From positions 1 through 36,494 of the forward strand of contig NZ_CALADU010000183.1 in NCBI RefSeq assembly GCF_937890665.1: a stretch of DNA of 36,494 bases, written 5' to 3'. Made by a program: the position numbers and the translations under genes. Shown here one piece after another: positions 1 to 8,117 of the stretch. The stretch's first letter is position 1. Each line of letters begins with the position of its first letter. This DNA comes from an uncultured Subdoligranulum sp. Its GTDB lineage: Bacteria; Bacillota_A; Clostridia; Oscillospirales; Ruminococcaceae. A model generated the notes under the pieces. It searched no databases, had not been told where the DNA came from, and saw only the letters and a program-made list of their open reading frames with translations.

Positions 1-734
1 TAAGCACGGCTGAACTTGTCGCCGAAGTACTGGCTGGTGCCGCTCTGCAAAGCCTTGCCGTCCTTCATCATCGCTTCGATGGTGTAGGTGGCTTCGGCAC
101 CGGCAAACTTCTCCTTGTCGGTCTTGCGGCCCTTGATGACGGGAATGCACAAATCCTTCTCGCAGAAATCGGCATAGCAGTTCAGCTGCTGCTCGGTCTC
201 GGCTTGGGCTTCCTCTGCCGTCTCGTGGATGGTGTGACCTTCCTGCCACCAGAACTCACGGGTGCGCAGGAACGGACGGGTGGATTTCTCCCACCGCACC
301 ACGCTGCACCACTGGTTGTACAGCATCGGCAGATCACGGTAGCTGTGTAGCACATGGCTGAAGTGGTCACAGAACAGCGTCTCGCTGGTGGGGCGCACCG
401 CAAGGCGCTCCTCCAACGGCTCACTGCCGCCCATCGTGACCCATGCAACCTCCGGCGCAAAGCCGTTGACCAGTTCGCCTTCCTTTTTCAGCAGGCTTTC
501 CGGCATCAGCATCGGCATCGCCACGTTCTCATGGCCGGTGGCCTTGAAACGGGTGTCCAGATTCTTCTGGATGTTCTCCCAGATTGCATAGCCGTAGGGA
601 CGCAGCACTACAAAGCCCTTCACGCTGGAATACTCCACCAGCTCGGCCTTGGTGCAAATATCGGTGTACCACTGGGCGAAATCGACTTCCTGTGCGGTAA
701 TCGCTTCCACCATTTTTTTCTTATCGCTTGCCAT
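1..734 (-). CDS. proS: proline--tRNA ligase, archaeal/eukaryal-type (5' part; runs off left edge)
   Basis: Charges tRNA-Pro with proline in the cytoplasm. About 244 N-terminal codons are present. They show the class II core typical of the short, editing-domain-free ProRS type: an [22 protein letters not shown] stretch in two parts near residues 55-75, then [10 protein letters not shown], and motif 2 around [13 protein letters not shown] near residue 170. The reading frame is open to base 1, so the C-terminal anticodon-binding domain is outside the window. The ATG at 734 is preceded by GAAGGAG with good spacing. The gene lies 31 bases downstream of acpP and has no promoter of its own that I can see, so the two are probably cotranscribed. 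The identification is confident; the choice between ProRS and other class II enzymes rests on the ProRS-like spacing of these blocks. Confidence 0.93.
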   Translation of the reverse strand, partial: MASDKKKMVEAITAQEVDFAQWYTDICTKAELVEYSSVKGFVVLRPYGYAIWENIQKNLDTRFKATGHENVAMPMLMPESLLKKEGELVNGFAPEVAWVTMGGSEPLEERLAVRPTSETLFCDHFSHVLHSYRDLPMLYNQWCSVVRWEKSTRPFLRTREFWWQEGHTIHETAEEAQAETEQQLNCYADFCEKDLCIPVIKGRKTDKEKFAGAEATYTIEAMMKDGKALQSGTSQYFGDKFSRA

Positions 735-765
735 GTCTACTCCTTCACCTCATACGGCGGCATGA

Positions 766-1002
766 TTACAGCCGCTCCTCCAGATAATTCACCACATCGC
801 CCACGGTGTGGAAGGTCTCAATATCCTCATCGGGAATCTCCACGCCGAACTCATCAGACAAAGTGGTGATCATATCGATAACATCGAGGCTGTCGGCGCC
901 AAAATCATTGACGATATCGCTCTCGGGGGTGATCTTCTCAGGGTCAACTTCCAGCTGGTCGGCCAGATAATCGCGGATACGCGCAAAAACTTCGGAATCC
1001 AT
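766..1002 (-). CDS. acpP: acyl carrier protein
   Basis: Carries growing acyl chains on a 4'-phosphopantetheine arm during type II fatty acid synthesis. The protein is 78 residues, the usual length, very acidic, and has the attachment motif GADSLD with the modified serine at residue 38. The start ATG at 1002 has an AGAAGGAG ribosome site. A strong promoter sits directly upstream on the minus strand (1038-1066), and proS follows 31 bases downstream. A standalone acpP next to proS rather than in a fab cluster suggests a housekeeping copy, but whether other ACP genes exist elsewhere cannot be known from this window. Confidence 0.97.
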   Translation of the reverse strand: MDSEVFARIRDYLADQLEVDPEKITPESDIVNDFGADSLDVIDMITTLSDEFGVEIPDEDIETFHTVGDVVNYLEERL

Positions 1003-1037
1003 AGTTTAACTCCTTCTACAAACAAATATTCATTAAA

Positions 1038-1066
1038 TATATAGCGTATCTGCCGAAGGATGTCAA
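1038..1066 (-). promoter_or_regulatory. promoter of acpP-proS
   Basis: On the minus strand there is a perfect -35 TTGACA (1066-1061), a 17-base spacer and a -10 TATATA (1043-1038). It lies 36 bases from the acpP start and is one of the closest matches to a sigma-A promoter in the window. Confidence 0.85.
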
Positions 1067-1149
1067 GGGGGTGCAGGGAAAAAGGAACGGCCCGCCGCTG
1101 AGTGTTGAAAAGATGGGCTGCCGCATACCATGTTCGGGGGAGTGATGGT

Positions 1150-1995
1150 ATGAAATTGCAGTTTACCAAAATGCAGGGGGCCGGCAATGATTACATTTAT
1201 CTGGATTGCCGCCAGAACGATTTGCCGGACCACCCGGAGGAATTGGCCCGGCAGCTTTCCCGCCGGCATTTTTCTATTGGAGCCGATGGCCTGATCTTGA
1301 TTGCACCGCCGCTTTTGGCTGACGTGGACGCCACCATGGTGATGTACAACGCCGACGGCAGCGAAGGCAATATGTGCGGCAATGGGGTGCGCTGTGTGGC
1401 GGAGTATCTCTACAACCACGGCGTGCGCAAGGATCGTATCGAGGTGGACACCCGACGGGTAGGCCGCAAGACGTTGTATCGGGTGGCGCCCCACCAGTGG
1501 CGTGCAGGCATGGGACGATTCTCCACCCGGGCAGCAGATCTGCCGGTGGAAGGTCTGGGGGCAGGCCCTTTGCTGGATGTGCCGTTGGTAGCAGCGGGAC
1601 AATCTTGGCGGGTCAGCTGCATCAGTATAGGCAACCCTCATTGCGTGGTGCGGCGTGACTCATTGCCCACACCGGCTCAGCTGGCAGAATGGGGGAGCGC
1701 TTTGGAAAAGCATCCGGCCTTCCCACAGGGCGTCAATGTGGAGTTTGTACGGCAGGATGGGCCGACGGCATGGACGGTCATGGTCTGGGAACGGGGCAGC
1801 GGAGCCACGCTGGCCTGCGGCACCGGCGCTTGCGCTGCTGTGGCGGCGCAGGTTTTACAGGGATACTGCCCTCGGCAAAACCCGGTGACGGTGACTCTTC
1901 CCGGCGGGACCCTCACCGTACAAATTTTACAGGACGATACGGTGTTGCTCACGGGTCCTGCCGAAACGGTGTACGAAGGAGTGCTGGAAATTTGA
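1150..1995 (+). CDS. dapF: diaminopimelate epimerase
   Basis: Converts LL-diaminopimelate to meso-diaminopimelate, the lysine precursor and peptidoglycan cross-linking residue. The 281-residue protein has both halves of the pseudo-symmetric fold with the two catalytic cysteines visible: C76 in NMCGNGVRC and C223 in LACGTGACAA. The ATG at 1150 (MKLQFTKM, followed by GAGNDY) matches the family N terminus and has a GGGGGAG ribosome site; an upstream in-frame ATG at 1102 would add 16 residues not expected in this family. It is divergent from acpP. With dapL about 1.9 kb downstream it forms the last two steps of the aminotransferase variant of the DAP pathway. The two genes are separated by an AT-rich membrane protein gene, which is unusual. 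Confidence 0.96.
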   Translation: MKLQFTKMQGAGNDYIYLDCRQNDLPDHPEELARQLSRRHFSIGADGLILIAPPLLADVDATMVMYNADGSEGNMCGNGVRCVAEYLYNHGVRKDRIEVDTRRVGRKTLYRVAPHQWRAGMGRFSTRAADLPVEGLGAGPLLDVPLVAAGQSWRVSCISIGNPHCVVRRDSLPTPAQLAEWGSALEKHPAFPQGVNVEFVRQDGPTAWTVMVWERGSGATLACGTGACAAVAAQVLQGYCPRQNPVTVTLPGGTLTVQILQDDTVLLTGPAETVYEGVLEI

Positions 1996-2005
1996 ACCCG
2001 TTGGC

Positions 2006-2035
2006 TTTACACTACAAGGGCCAATTTGGTATAAT
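2006..2035 (+). promoter_or_regulatory. promoter upstream of the AT-rich membrane protein gene
   Basis: TTTACA (2006-2011), an 18-base spacer and a perfect TATAAT (2030-2035), located between the dapF stop and the ribosome site AAGGAGG at 2053-2059. It suggests that the following gene has its own transcript. Confidence 0.7.
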
Positions 2036-2072
2036 AAAACTAATAATGGCTGAAGGAGGAAGTCAAAAAGTC

Positions 2073-3789
2073 ATGCAGAATGTGTTGAAAATGTGGAAAA
2101 CTCTTTGGCACCAAAAAAAAGGGGGGGGCACGCTTCTTTCAGGTGTTTCCTTGGGTGTGGTTGATTGCGGCCTATTGCATCACTTTTGCGGTGCTGGCGT
2201 TATATGGACGCCCCTATATCGACAGTGATATGGCTAGTGAGATGGTTCTGGCCAATTTACTGAAAGAAGAAGGGGGAATTTTATCCGTAAATTGGTGGTA
2301 CTCTACAGAAATTGAGTTTTGTGCACTTCCGGTATTTTATGAAGTCGGTTTATCATTTTTTCCGACAAACTGGTATGCAGCACGTATTATGGGGCAAGCC
2401 ATTGCAATGTTGTTGTTATTGCTTTCCTATTTATACGTTGGACATGGATTGAAATTAAAGAATAGTGGCGTTTGGGGAGCCGCTGCATTAGCGTGTCCGT
2501 TTGGTGTATGGTATTTTTGGTATGGGGCCTTTGGAGGTCTTTACCTAATGTACATGATTTGGCAGTTAATGAGTTTTGGTGCAATTTTACATTTGCTCTT
2601 CGCAAGCAAAAAAAGGGCGTATGTTTTGCACGGCTTGTTATTGGCGGCAAGTTGCTTCCTTTCCGGACTAAACAGTGTGAAGGGCATCATGGGATTTTAT
2701 CTGCCGATGCTTTTAGCGGCATGCCTGATTTTTCTGTTGAAATGGAATAATAAACCGCAGCAGTTACCCGAACGGGGCAAAAGGCTTTTGATTTGGTCGG
2801 TAGTGGCAGCCTTACTTGCTTGTATTGGATATTTGATTAACGGTACATTTTTAGCGAAAAATCATTTGTTTAAAAGCTATAATGGGCAAGAATGGGTTCA
2901 ACTTAGTTTTAGTCAACTACTGGATAAGTGGGCAGAGTTCCTAAGCTTGTTTGGCCATCCAGGGGACGGCTTTTTAAAAGATAAAATTCCGCTGTTTTCT
3001 GCAATTGGACTTTTGGGTTCCTTTAGCCTTCTCACTATCTTCGCAATCATTGTGAGTACCGTGCGATTGCTTTGGCGCTGGAAAGAATTGAATACGTCTC
3101 AATTGATCGCACCTGTCCTTTTGGTCTGGATTTGCATTGTTCAAGGAATTGCTTTTTCCTGTACAGGTGTACCTAGTTCTATCAATGCTTCTTACTGGCT
3201 TACGGCAGTCCCCTTTGTATTTCCGGTGCTCCAATTAGAAGGAGAGACAGAGCATTTCTCTTTGAAGTTTACAAGGAAACTTGCCGCGATTGCGTTTAGC
3301 TGCTGTTTTGTGGCAACTAGTATTGGAGCAACTATGCAGTTTTTCTCTTCTGGGTATAGAATCAATCCGCATCTTGAAACTATTTGTGACTGGTTGGTAG
3401 GACAAGGATATACGCAGGGATATGCCACATTTTGGAATGGAAATGTGTTAACTGAATGGTCAAATGGACAAATTGAGATGTGGGTGACGGAAGATTTCAA
3501 TGACATGGAAATGCATCAGTGGCTACAAAAGAGCAGCCACCAGCAACCTCCCGAAGGTCAGGTGTTTTTGATTACAACGCAGGAAGAATTGGAAAAGATG
3601 GGCCTCTCTCAACTGTATTGGTGGTCGAATGTCGTATATGAGGATGACAGTAGCCAGTGGCTTTCCAAGGTGGGCCATTATCTGGTCATGACTTACAAAA
3701 ACTACGACGACATGATGAACGCCATTCATGGCGCCCAGTCTTGGGAGCAGGAGGCTGCGCAAGAAACGCAGGATACCCAGTCGGCTTGA
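2073..3789 (+). CDS. polytopic membrane protein, glycosyltransferase-C-like, interrupted by an A8G8 tract (candidate phase-variable gene)
   Basis: I do not recognise a named family. The main frame (from about 2119 to 3789) encodes many hydrophobic segments starting with FPWVWLIAAY, an acidic first outer loop (YIDSDMASE), and a soluble C-terminal part. This layout resembles lipid-linked glycosyltransferase-C enzymes, but the substrate is unknown. In that frame no ATG, GTG or TTG occurs between a stop at 2086 and GTG 2143, and GTG 2143 has no ribosome site. The expected start is ATG 2073 (or ATG 2091), behind AAGGAGG at 2053-2059, but it lies in another frame. Removing one base from the A8 (2113-2120)/G8 (2121-2128) run joins both parts into a 571-residue protein with a basic N terminus leading into the first membrane segment. 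As written the frame opens onto an unrelated 51-codon peptide. The gene is clearly AT-richer than its neighbours, which suggests acquisition by transfer. A sequencing error in the homopolymer is the alternative. Confidence 0.7.
2113..2128 (+). repeat. A8G8 double homopolymer tract, possible slippage site
   Basis: Eight A residues are followed directly by eight G residues, 40 bases inside the open frame that begins at ATG 2073. Losing one base, or gaining two, puts the start codon in frame with the 550-codon membrane protein; the length as written is out of frame. Such tracts mutate by slipped-strand mispairing and are typical switches in surface glycosylation genes. Confidence 0.75.
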
Positions 3790-3812
3790 CGCAGTTCGTT
3801 GTGTCTTCTCTC

Positions 3813-3841
3813 TTGCGCGACGTACAAAATTGTGGTACAGT
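3813..3841 (+). promoter_or_regulatory. possible promoter of dapL
   Basis: TTGCGC (3813-3818), 17-base spacer, TACAGT (3836-3841), with TGG immediately before the -10 (extended -10). Neither hexamer is close to perfect, so this is a tentative call; it sits 39 bases before the dapL ATG. Confidence 0.4.
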
Positions 3842-3880
3842 AAGTCTAATTGGATAAGTATACACAAGAGGGGGATTATT

Positions 3881-5068
3881 ATGCAACTCAATCCGCATTA
3901 TGCCGAGCTGAACGAAAGTTATCTCTTCAGTACAATTTCCCATAAGATTGCGGACTACCAAAAAGCGCATCCGGAGGCGGATGTTATCCGCCTTGGGATC
4001 GGCGATGTGACGCTGCCGTTGGCCACGCCGGTTATTGAGGCGTTGCACAAGGCCGTTGAGGAGATGGCTCATAAGGAGACTTTCCGTGGGTATGGCCCAG
4101 AACAGGGATATGATTTTCTGCGGGAAGCCATCCGCGGATACTATGCCGACCGTGGGGTAAAGCTGGAACTGGATGAGATCTTTGTTTCGGACGGCGCCAA
4201 GAGCGACCTTGGCAATCTGCTGGACCTGTTTTCTGTTGAGAATTCGGTGCTGGTCCCCGATCCTGTCTACCCGGTCTATGTGGATGACAACGTGATGGCA
4301 GGCCGCACGATCCGCTATATGGCGGCCAACGCGGAAAACAACTTCCTGCCGATGCCGGATGCTTCCACGGAAGGGGACATTGTTTATCTGTGCAGCCCCA
4401 ACAATCCCACCGGTGCTACGTATACGAAGGAACAGTTGGCCGTGTGGGTCCAGTGGGCCAAGGAGCATCATGCGGTCATCCTGTACGATGCAGCCTACGA
4501 ATGCTTTGTCAGCGAAGAAGGCTGTGCCCGGAGCATCTATGAAATAGATGGTGCCAAAGAAGTTGCCGTGGAAGTGTGCAGCTTTTCCAAGATTGCAGGC
4601 TTCACCGGTACCCGCTGCGGATATACCATTGTGCCCTTTGGCATCCAGTCGAACGGTCAGAGCCTGAATAAGATGTGGCTGCGCCGTCAGACCACCAAGT
4701 TCAACGGTGTACCCTACATTGTACAGCGCGGTGCGGAAGCCGTCTTTACCGAAGAAGGCATGCGGGAAATCCAGAACAATCTGGATTACTACCGCAACAA
4801 CGCAGCGGTCATCGCAGCGGCCTTGGATGAAGCCGGTGTGTGGTACTGCGGTGGCAAGAACAGCCCCTACATCTGGCTGCGCTGCCCCAAGAATATGGGG
4901 AGCTGGGAGTTCTTTGACTGGCTGCTGGAAACGGCACATATCGTCGGCACGCCCGGCGAAGGCTTTGGTGCCTGCGGCAAGGGATATTTCCGCCTGACGG
5001 CATTCGGCGATGCCGAGCGTACCAAGCAGGCGGCGGAACGTCTGAAGAAGGTGTTGGCAACACTGTGA
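3881..5068 (+). CDS. dapL: LL-diaminopimelate aminotransferase
   Basis: A PLP-dependent class I/II aminotransferase that makes LL-diaminopimelate directly from tetrahydrodipicolinate and glutamate, bypassing the succinylated or acetylated intermediates. The 395-residue protein has the family N terminus (NPHYAEL, SYLFSTI), the substrate loop IRLGIGDVT, the PLP-contact stretch CSPNNPTGATY and the PLP lysine K237 in SFSKIAGFTG. The ATG at 3881 has an AGAGGGGG ribosome site; an in-frame extension to 3728 overlaps the preceding gene and is not credible. It works with DapF (1150-1995) to complete meso-DAP synthesis. A pyridoxamine-oxidase-like gene follows after 20 bases, so the two are probably in one operon ending at the terminator at 5516. 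Confidence 0.96.
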   Translation: MQLNPHYAELNESYLFSTISHKIADYQKAHPEADVIRLGIGDVTLPLATPVIEALHKAVEEMAHKETFRGYGPEQGYDFLREAIRGYYADRGVKLELDEIFVSDGAKSDLGNLLDLFSVENSVLVPDPVYPVYVDDNVMAGRTIRYMAANAENNFLPMPDASTEGDIVYLCSPNNPTGATYTKEQLAVWVQWAKEHHAVILYDAAYECFVSEEGCARSIYEIDGAKEVAVEVCSFSKIAGFTGTRCGYTIVPFGIQSNGQSLNKMWLRRQTTKFNGVPYIVQRGAEAVFTEEGMREIQNNLDYYRNNAAVIAAALDEAGVWYCGGKNSPYIWLRCPKNMGSWEFFDWLLETAHIVGTPGEGFGACGKGYFRLTAFGDAERTKQAAERLKKVLATL

Positions 5069-5088
5069 ATCCAAGAGGAGGGATTGTC

Positions 5089-5499
5089 ATGAAACCGAGC
5101 GAAGAAATTATGAATTTCCTGAAGGAAAATCCTACGTTCTATCTGGCCACGGTGGAAGGATATCTGCCGCGGGTACGGCCGTTGGGGTTTGCCATGTGGT
5201 ATAAAGATCATCTGTGCATTGCCATCGGTAAGCACAAAGCGGCTTACAAGCAGTTGCTGGATAACACCAATCTGGAAATCTGCACCGCCAATGATCGCGG
5301 CGAATGGCTGCGTGTGCAGGGCACGGCCAACTTTGACAATACCCCCGAAGCGCAGGAAGCTGCCTTTAAGGTGGCACCCCAGCTGCAGGATCTCTACAAT
5401 GAGGAAACCGGCAACAAGTTGGGGATCATCTATCTGGATCACCTGTCTGCGAAACTGTTCTCGATGTCGGGAGCAGTAAAAGACATCATGAGTTACTAA
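5089..5499 (+). CDS. pyridoxamine 5'-phosphate oxidase family (FMN-binding split-barrel) protein
   Basis: A small 136-residue protein of the split-barrel flavin-binding family, similar to the short NimA/general stress type rather than to true PdxH, which is longer. Recognisable parts are the N-terminal helix followed by TFYLATVEGYLPRVRPLGF, where the R-V-R-P region usually contacts FMN phosphate, and the YKDHLCIAIGKHKAAYKQL strand-helix (positions about 44-62). The ATG at 5089 is preceded by AGAGGAGGG. It follows dapL by 20 bases and is followed by a strong terminator. The exact substrate is unknown; it may reduce or bind a flavin or F420-like cofactor. Family assignment is good, function is open. 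Confidence 0.85.
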   Translation: MKPSEEIMNFLKENPTFYLATVEGYLPRVRPLGFAMWYKDHLCIAIGKHKAAYKQLLDNTNLEICTANDRGEWLRVQGTANFDNTPEAQEAAFKVAPQLQDLYNEETGNKLGIIYLDHLSAKLFSMSGAVKDIMSY

Positions 5500-5515
5500 T
5501 TGTTCTAGTACATCA

Positions 5516-5545
5516 GCGGGACCCGTTCGGGGTCCCGCATTTTTT
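5516..5545 (+). terminator. rho-independent terminator after dapL operon
   Basis: A perfect 9-bp GC-rich stem, GCGGGACCC (5516-5524) with GGGTCCCGC (5530-5538), a five-base loop and then ATTTTTT. It lies 17 bases after the stop of the flavin-binding protein gene. Confidence 0.92.
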
Positions 5546-5553
5546 ATGAAATT

Positions 5554-5579
5554 TGTAACGTTTGAAGTCTTTCTGCGTC
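5554..5579 (+). promoter_or_regulatory. ECF-type promoter of the sigma/anti-sigma operon
   Basis: TGTAAC (5554-5559), exactly 16 bases, then CGTC (5576-5579). This is the layout of promoters read by Bacillus-type ECF sigma factors such as SigM, SigX and SigW (TGAAAC-N16-CGTC). It lies 44 bases before the ATG of an ECF sigma gene, so autoregulation is the natural inference. Confidence 0.7.
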
Positions 5580-5623
5580 TTATGGGTACGACCGGTTGAA
5601 AAACTAGGAAAGGAGGGCACTGG

Positions 5624-6109
5624 ATGGAGAAAGACAGTTTTGAGCAGGTGTATAGCCAGTATTATAAAGTGGTTTACGCCTACCTGCTGACGCTCTGCAA
5701 TAGCGAGGAATTGGCAGCCGATCTGGCGCAAGAAACGTTTTATAAAGCCTTGCGCAGCATTGACCGCTTCCAGCAAGAGTGCCCACTCAACGTCTGGCTG
5801 TGCAGCATCGCCAAACATGCGCTGGTGGATCACTACCGCCGCCACCGTCGGGAAATACAGCCCGAACAGATGCCGGAGCCGCCGGACCGTGATCCCTTGC
5901 CGGGACAGAGGCTGGAAGAACGGCAAGCGGCATTGGCGCTGTACAAGGCGCTGCATGGTCTGTCGGAGCCCTACCGGGAAGTTTTTTGGCTGCGGGTTTA
6001 CGGCGAACTGAGCTTTGCAGAAATCGGGGCCCTGCATGGAAAAACAGAAACTTGGGCACGGGTGACCTACTACCGTGCTCGCACCAAATTGAAGGAGGTT
6101 TTGCCATGA
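5624..6109 (+). CDS. RNA polymerase sigma factor, sigma-70 family, ECF subfamily
   Basis: Directs RNA polymerase to a small regulon, probably in response to an envelope signal. The 161-residue length is typical for ECF factors. Region 2 is at residues about 8-75 (VYSQYYKVVYAYLLTLC, LAADLAQETFYKALRSIDRF, with the DLAQETF core) and region 4 is at about 105-155 (LSEPYREVFWLRVYGELSFAEI in two parts, with the helix-turn-helix GKTETWARVTYYRARTKLKE). The ATG at 5624 has AAAGGAGGG. The stop overlaps the start of the anti-sigma gene (ATGA), giving translational coupling. An ECF-like promoter upstream suggests self-activation. The subgroup cannot be assigned more precisely by eye. Confidence 0.93.
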   Translation: MEKDSFEQVYSQYYKVVYAYLLTLCNSEELAADLAQETFYKALRSIDRFQQECPLNVWLCSIAKHALVDHYRRHRREIQPEQMPEPPDRDPLPGQRLEERQAALALYKALHGLSEPYREVFWLRVYGELSFAEIGALHGKTETWARVTYYRARTKLKEVLP

Positions 6110-6828
6110 AATTGCCTTGCTATCTGGTACGGGATTTGCTGCCACTCTATCAGGACGACGTTTGTGACCCACAGACTGCTACCGACGTGCGGGAGCATCT
6201 GGAAGATTGCCCGGATTGCCGCCACCTGTGGGAAACCATGCAGGCGGCCGCTCCGGTGGAGCGGGACATGGTAGCCGCGCGGGAGCGGGAACAAACTGCG
6301 GCGCTGCGTCGGGTCAAACGTACCCAGCGGAAAAAGCGGCTGCTGACGGTGCTGGTAACCCTGCTGGCAGTGGTGCTGCTGTGTTTCGGGGGATGGACTT
6401 TGTATGACCGTGCCAATACTACCTATCTGGACTATCCACAGGAGGCCATTTTGGGGGTGGAGGAAGAAGCACTCTCTGATGAATGGCTGATCAAGGGGCA
6501 GGGGATCGTTCTGAAACTGGATCCTGAGGAAATGGCTTCGGTTCACTGGACGCGGGTCTTGGATACGGTAGGCGGCGATACACTGGTCTTTACGTTGGGC
6601 CGCTCCCAGTGGCATGCATGGACCCATGCCCAGTGGGGGGATGACACCGAAGACGGATCTCATGAGATTATTCTCTATAGCGAAGCGCTGAATGGCAGGG
6701 AGGAGATGGAGAATCTGAAAGCAGTCTACTACCTGCCCTACGCAGAATTTGAGGCGTGGTTCGACATCGTTGCCCGAGGGGTACCGAAGGATGCGGTGCT
6801 GCTCTGGCAGCGGGATGAAACAAAATAA
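6106..6828 (+). CDS. anti-sigma factor with N-terminal zinc finger and one membrane segment
   Basis: Likely holds the preceding ECF sigma factor inactive at the membrane until a signal is sensed. The 240-residue protein starts with the zf-HC2-type fold (CYLVRDLLPLYQDDVC, then EHLEDCPDC giving the H-x3-C-x2-C zinc site near residues 32-39). A basic linker follows (VKRTQRKKRLL), then a single hydrophobic segment near residues 80-100 and an extracellular domain of about 140 residues. The ATG at 6106 overlaps the sigma stop by ATGA, and an AAGGAGG ribosome site is inside the sigma gene. The extracellular domain is not one I recognise. A bidirectional terminator follows directly. Confidence 0.88.
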   Translation: MKLPCYLVRDLLPLYQDDVCDPQTATDVREHLEDCPDCRHLWETMQAAAPVERDMVAAREREQTAALRRVKRTQRKKRLLTVLVTLLAVVLLCFGGWTLYDRANTTYLDYPQEAILGVEEEALSDEWLIKGQGIVLKLDPEEMASVHWTRVLDTVGGDTLVFTLGRSQWHAWTHAQWGDDTEDGSHEIILYSEALNGREEMENLKAVYYLPYAEFEAWFDIVARGVPKDAVLLWQRDETK

Positions 6829-6833
6829 AACAA

Positions 6834-6874
6834 AAAAGCCCGCCGCACGCGATATTGGCGTGGGGCGGGCTTTT
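6834..6874. terminator. bidirectional terminator between anti-sigma gene and mgsA
   Basis: Stem 6834-6850 pairs with 6858-6874 with one internal mismatch and a seven-base loop. The arms end in A-rich and T-rich tracts, giving TTTT on the plus strand and TTTTTT on the minus strand. It serves convergent transcripts from both sides. Confidence 0.88.
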
Positions 6875-6891
6875 CTGATTGGATCGCTAGA

Positions 6892-7296
6892 TCAGTGCTG
6901 CGGATTCAGGATGGTACGCCAATCCAGATCGCCATGTTCCAGACCGTGGATCAATACCTCCGCAGTGGCAATGTTGGTAGCCACCGGAATGTTATGTACA
7001 TCACAGATACGCAGCAAGTTCATCTCGTTAGGCTCGCTGGGTTTGGCGCTGATGGGGTCGCGGAAGAACAACAGCATGTCCACTTCGTCGCAGGCAATAC
7101 GCGCCATGATCTGCTGGTCACCGCCGTGACCGCCGGGCAGAAATTTTTGAACCGTCAAACCGGTGTTTTCTTCGACCAGACGACCGGTCGTACCGGTGGC
7201 AATCAGTTGGTGCTGTGACAAAATATGACGGTAGGCGGTGCAAAATTGTACCATCAACTCCTTTTTGGAGTCGTGGGCCACCAAGGCAATTATCAT
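6892..7296 (-). CDS. mgsA: methylglyoxal synthase
   Basis: Converts dihydroxyacetone phosphate to methylglyoxal and phosphate, a bypass of lower glycolysis. The 134-residue protein has the family signature in order: ALVAHDSKK (H8, K12), the phosphate loop ATGTTG at 33-38, PGGHGGDQQ with the catalytic Asp at 60, FFRDP, and the histidine in [15 protein letters not shown]. The ATG at 7296 gives the conserved MxIALVAHD start; an in-frame extension to 7353 runs into minD and is not used. It lies 26 bases after minD and is the last gene of that transcript, ending at the terminator at 6834-6874. The minD-mgsA neighbourhood is common in clostridial mre/min clusters, although MgsA has no known role in division. 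Confidence 0.96.
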   Translation of the reverse strand: MIIALVAHDSKKELMVQFCTAYRHILSQHQLIATGTTGRLVEENTGLTVQKFLPGGHGGDQQIMARIACDEVDMLLFFRDPISAKPSEPNEMNLLRICDVHNIPVATNIATAEVLIHGLEHGDLDWRTILNPQH

Positions 7297-7322
7297 AACG
7301 CTACACCATCCTTCACAAACAT

Positions 7323-8063
7323 TTAAAAGGTAAGCGGAACACGTTGTCCGCATAGACGTTTGGCCATGGCCTGCCCGGCGATCACCGCTGGATCGCCGGA
7401 AGGGGGAATCGAACCCTGTGCACCGGCCAGTTGTAATTCTCGGCTCTCGGGAATGACCGCCAGCAGCTGGGCACCGACGGTATCAATGCATTCATCCAAA
7501 TCAAAAACTGCTGCCCGTTTCCCAAAGCTGTCCCGGGTGATGCGGTTCATCACCAAGCGCACCGCGCTCTGGGGGCGGCCGCCGCACAACAGCCGGTCAG
7601 CCACAATCTTGCCGTCCCGCAGCGCCACAGGGTCGGGCGTCAGCACCAGCAGGGCTTTGTCGGCTACCGAGGCAGCGGCCGTAAACGGCGCGCCCATACC
7701 GGCGGCGGTATCCAGCAAGACAAAATCAAAATACGGGCGTACAGCCATCAGCAGTCTGCCCAAGGGCGCCGCTTCCACGGCGCCACCTTCGTACGGGGCG
7801 CTGATGACTGAAAGCCCGGGGTATAGCGGGCTGGGTACAATGGCTTTGTTGGCTTCGCACCGCCCGCAAAGAACATCTTCAATATCATAGACAGTCCGGC
7901 CATAAACACCTGCGATGATGTCCACGCTGCGCAAACCGGAATCCAGTTCCACCAGCAAGACCTTGCGGCTCAGCTGTGCCAGCGCGGCACCCAGTAATAC
8001 CGAAACGGTGCTTTTGCCGGTACCGCCCTTGCCGGAACAGATCATGATACATTGTGCGTTCAA
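7323..8063 (-). CDS. minD: MinD-like septum-site ATPase (ParA/MinD family), TTG start
   Basis: A deviant Walker-A P-loop ATPase that in its family positions the division site or other polar machinery by cycling on the membrane. Seen are [12 protein letters not shown] (signature lysine K12, P-loop lysine K17), the [11 protein letters not shown] block corresponding to MinD's DLDIGLRNLD, Walker B-like [11 protein letters not shown], and VMNRI. The 246-residue version begins at TTG 8063, which has a perfect AGGAGG (8072-8077) eight bases away. A longer ATG start at 8117 lacks a ribosome site and overlaps the -10 of the promoter at 8118-8146. No minC or minE is adjacent. The C terminus ([14 protein letters not shown]) is short and only weakly resembles the MinD membrane helix, so a related but distinct positioning ATPase is possible. 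Confidence 0.85.
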   Translation of the reverse strand: MNAQCIMICSGKGGTGKSTVSVLLGAALAQLSRKVLLVELDSGLRSVDIIAGVYGRTVYDIEDVLCGRCEANKAIVPSPLYPGLSVISAPYEGGAVEAAPLGRLLMAVRPYFDFVLLDTAAGMGAPFTAAASVADKALLVLTPDPVALRDGKIVADRLLCGGRPQSAVRLVMNRITRDSFGKRAAVFDLDECIDTVGAQLLAVIPESRELQLAGAQGSIPPSGDPAVIAGQAMAKRLCGQRVPLTF

Positions 8064-8117
8064 AAGGCGCGCCTCCTGTATTCGTGGCCGCCAGAACCGC
8101 GACACTCTCTCATTCAT

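Noticed and set aside
1003..1149. Search for a lysine riboswitch or T-box ahead of dapF
   Set aside because: The 147-base divergent region is mostly taken by the acpP promoter; no conserved riboswitch core could be recognised.
3686..5074. A 462-codon minus-strand frame opposite dapL
   Set aside because: It crosses the end of one gene and the whole of dapL; the plus strand carries a complete aminotransferase with PLP motifs.
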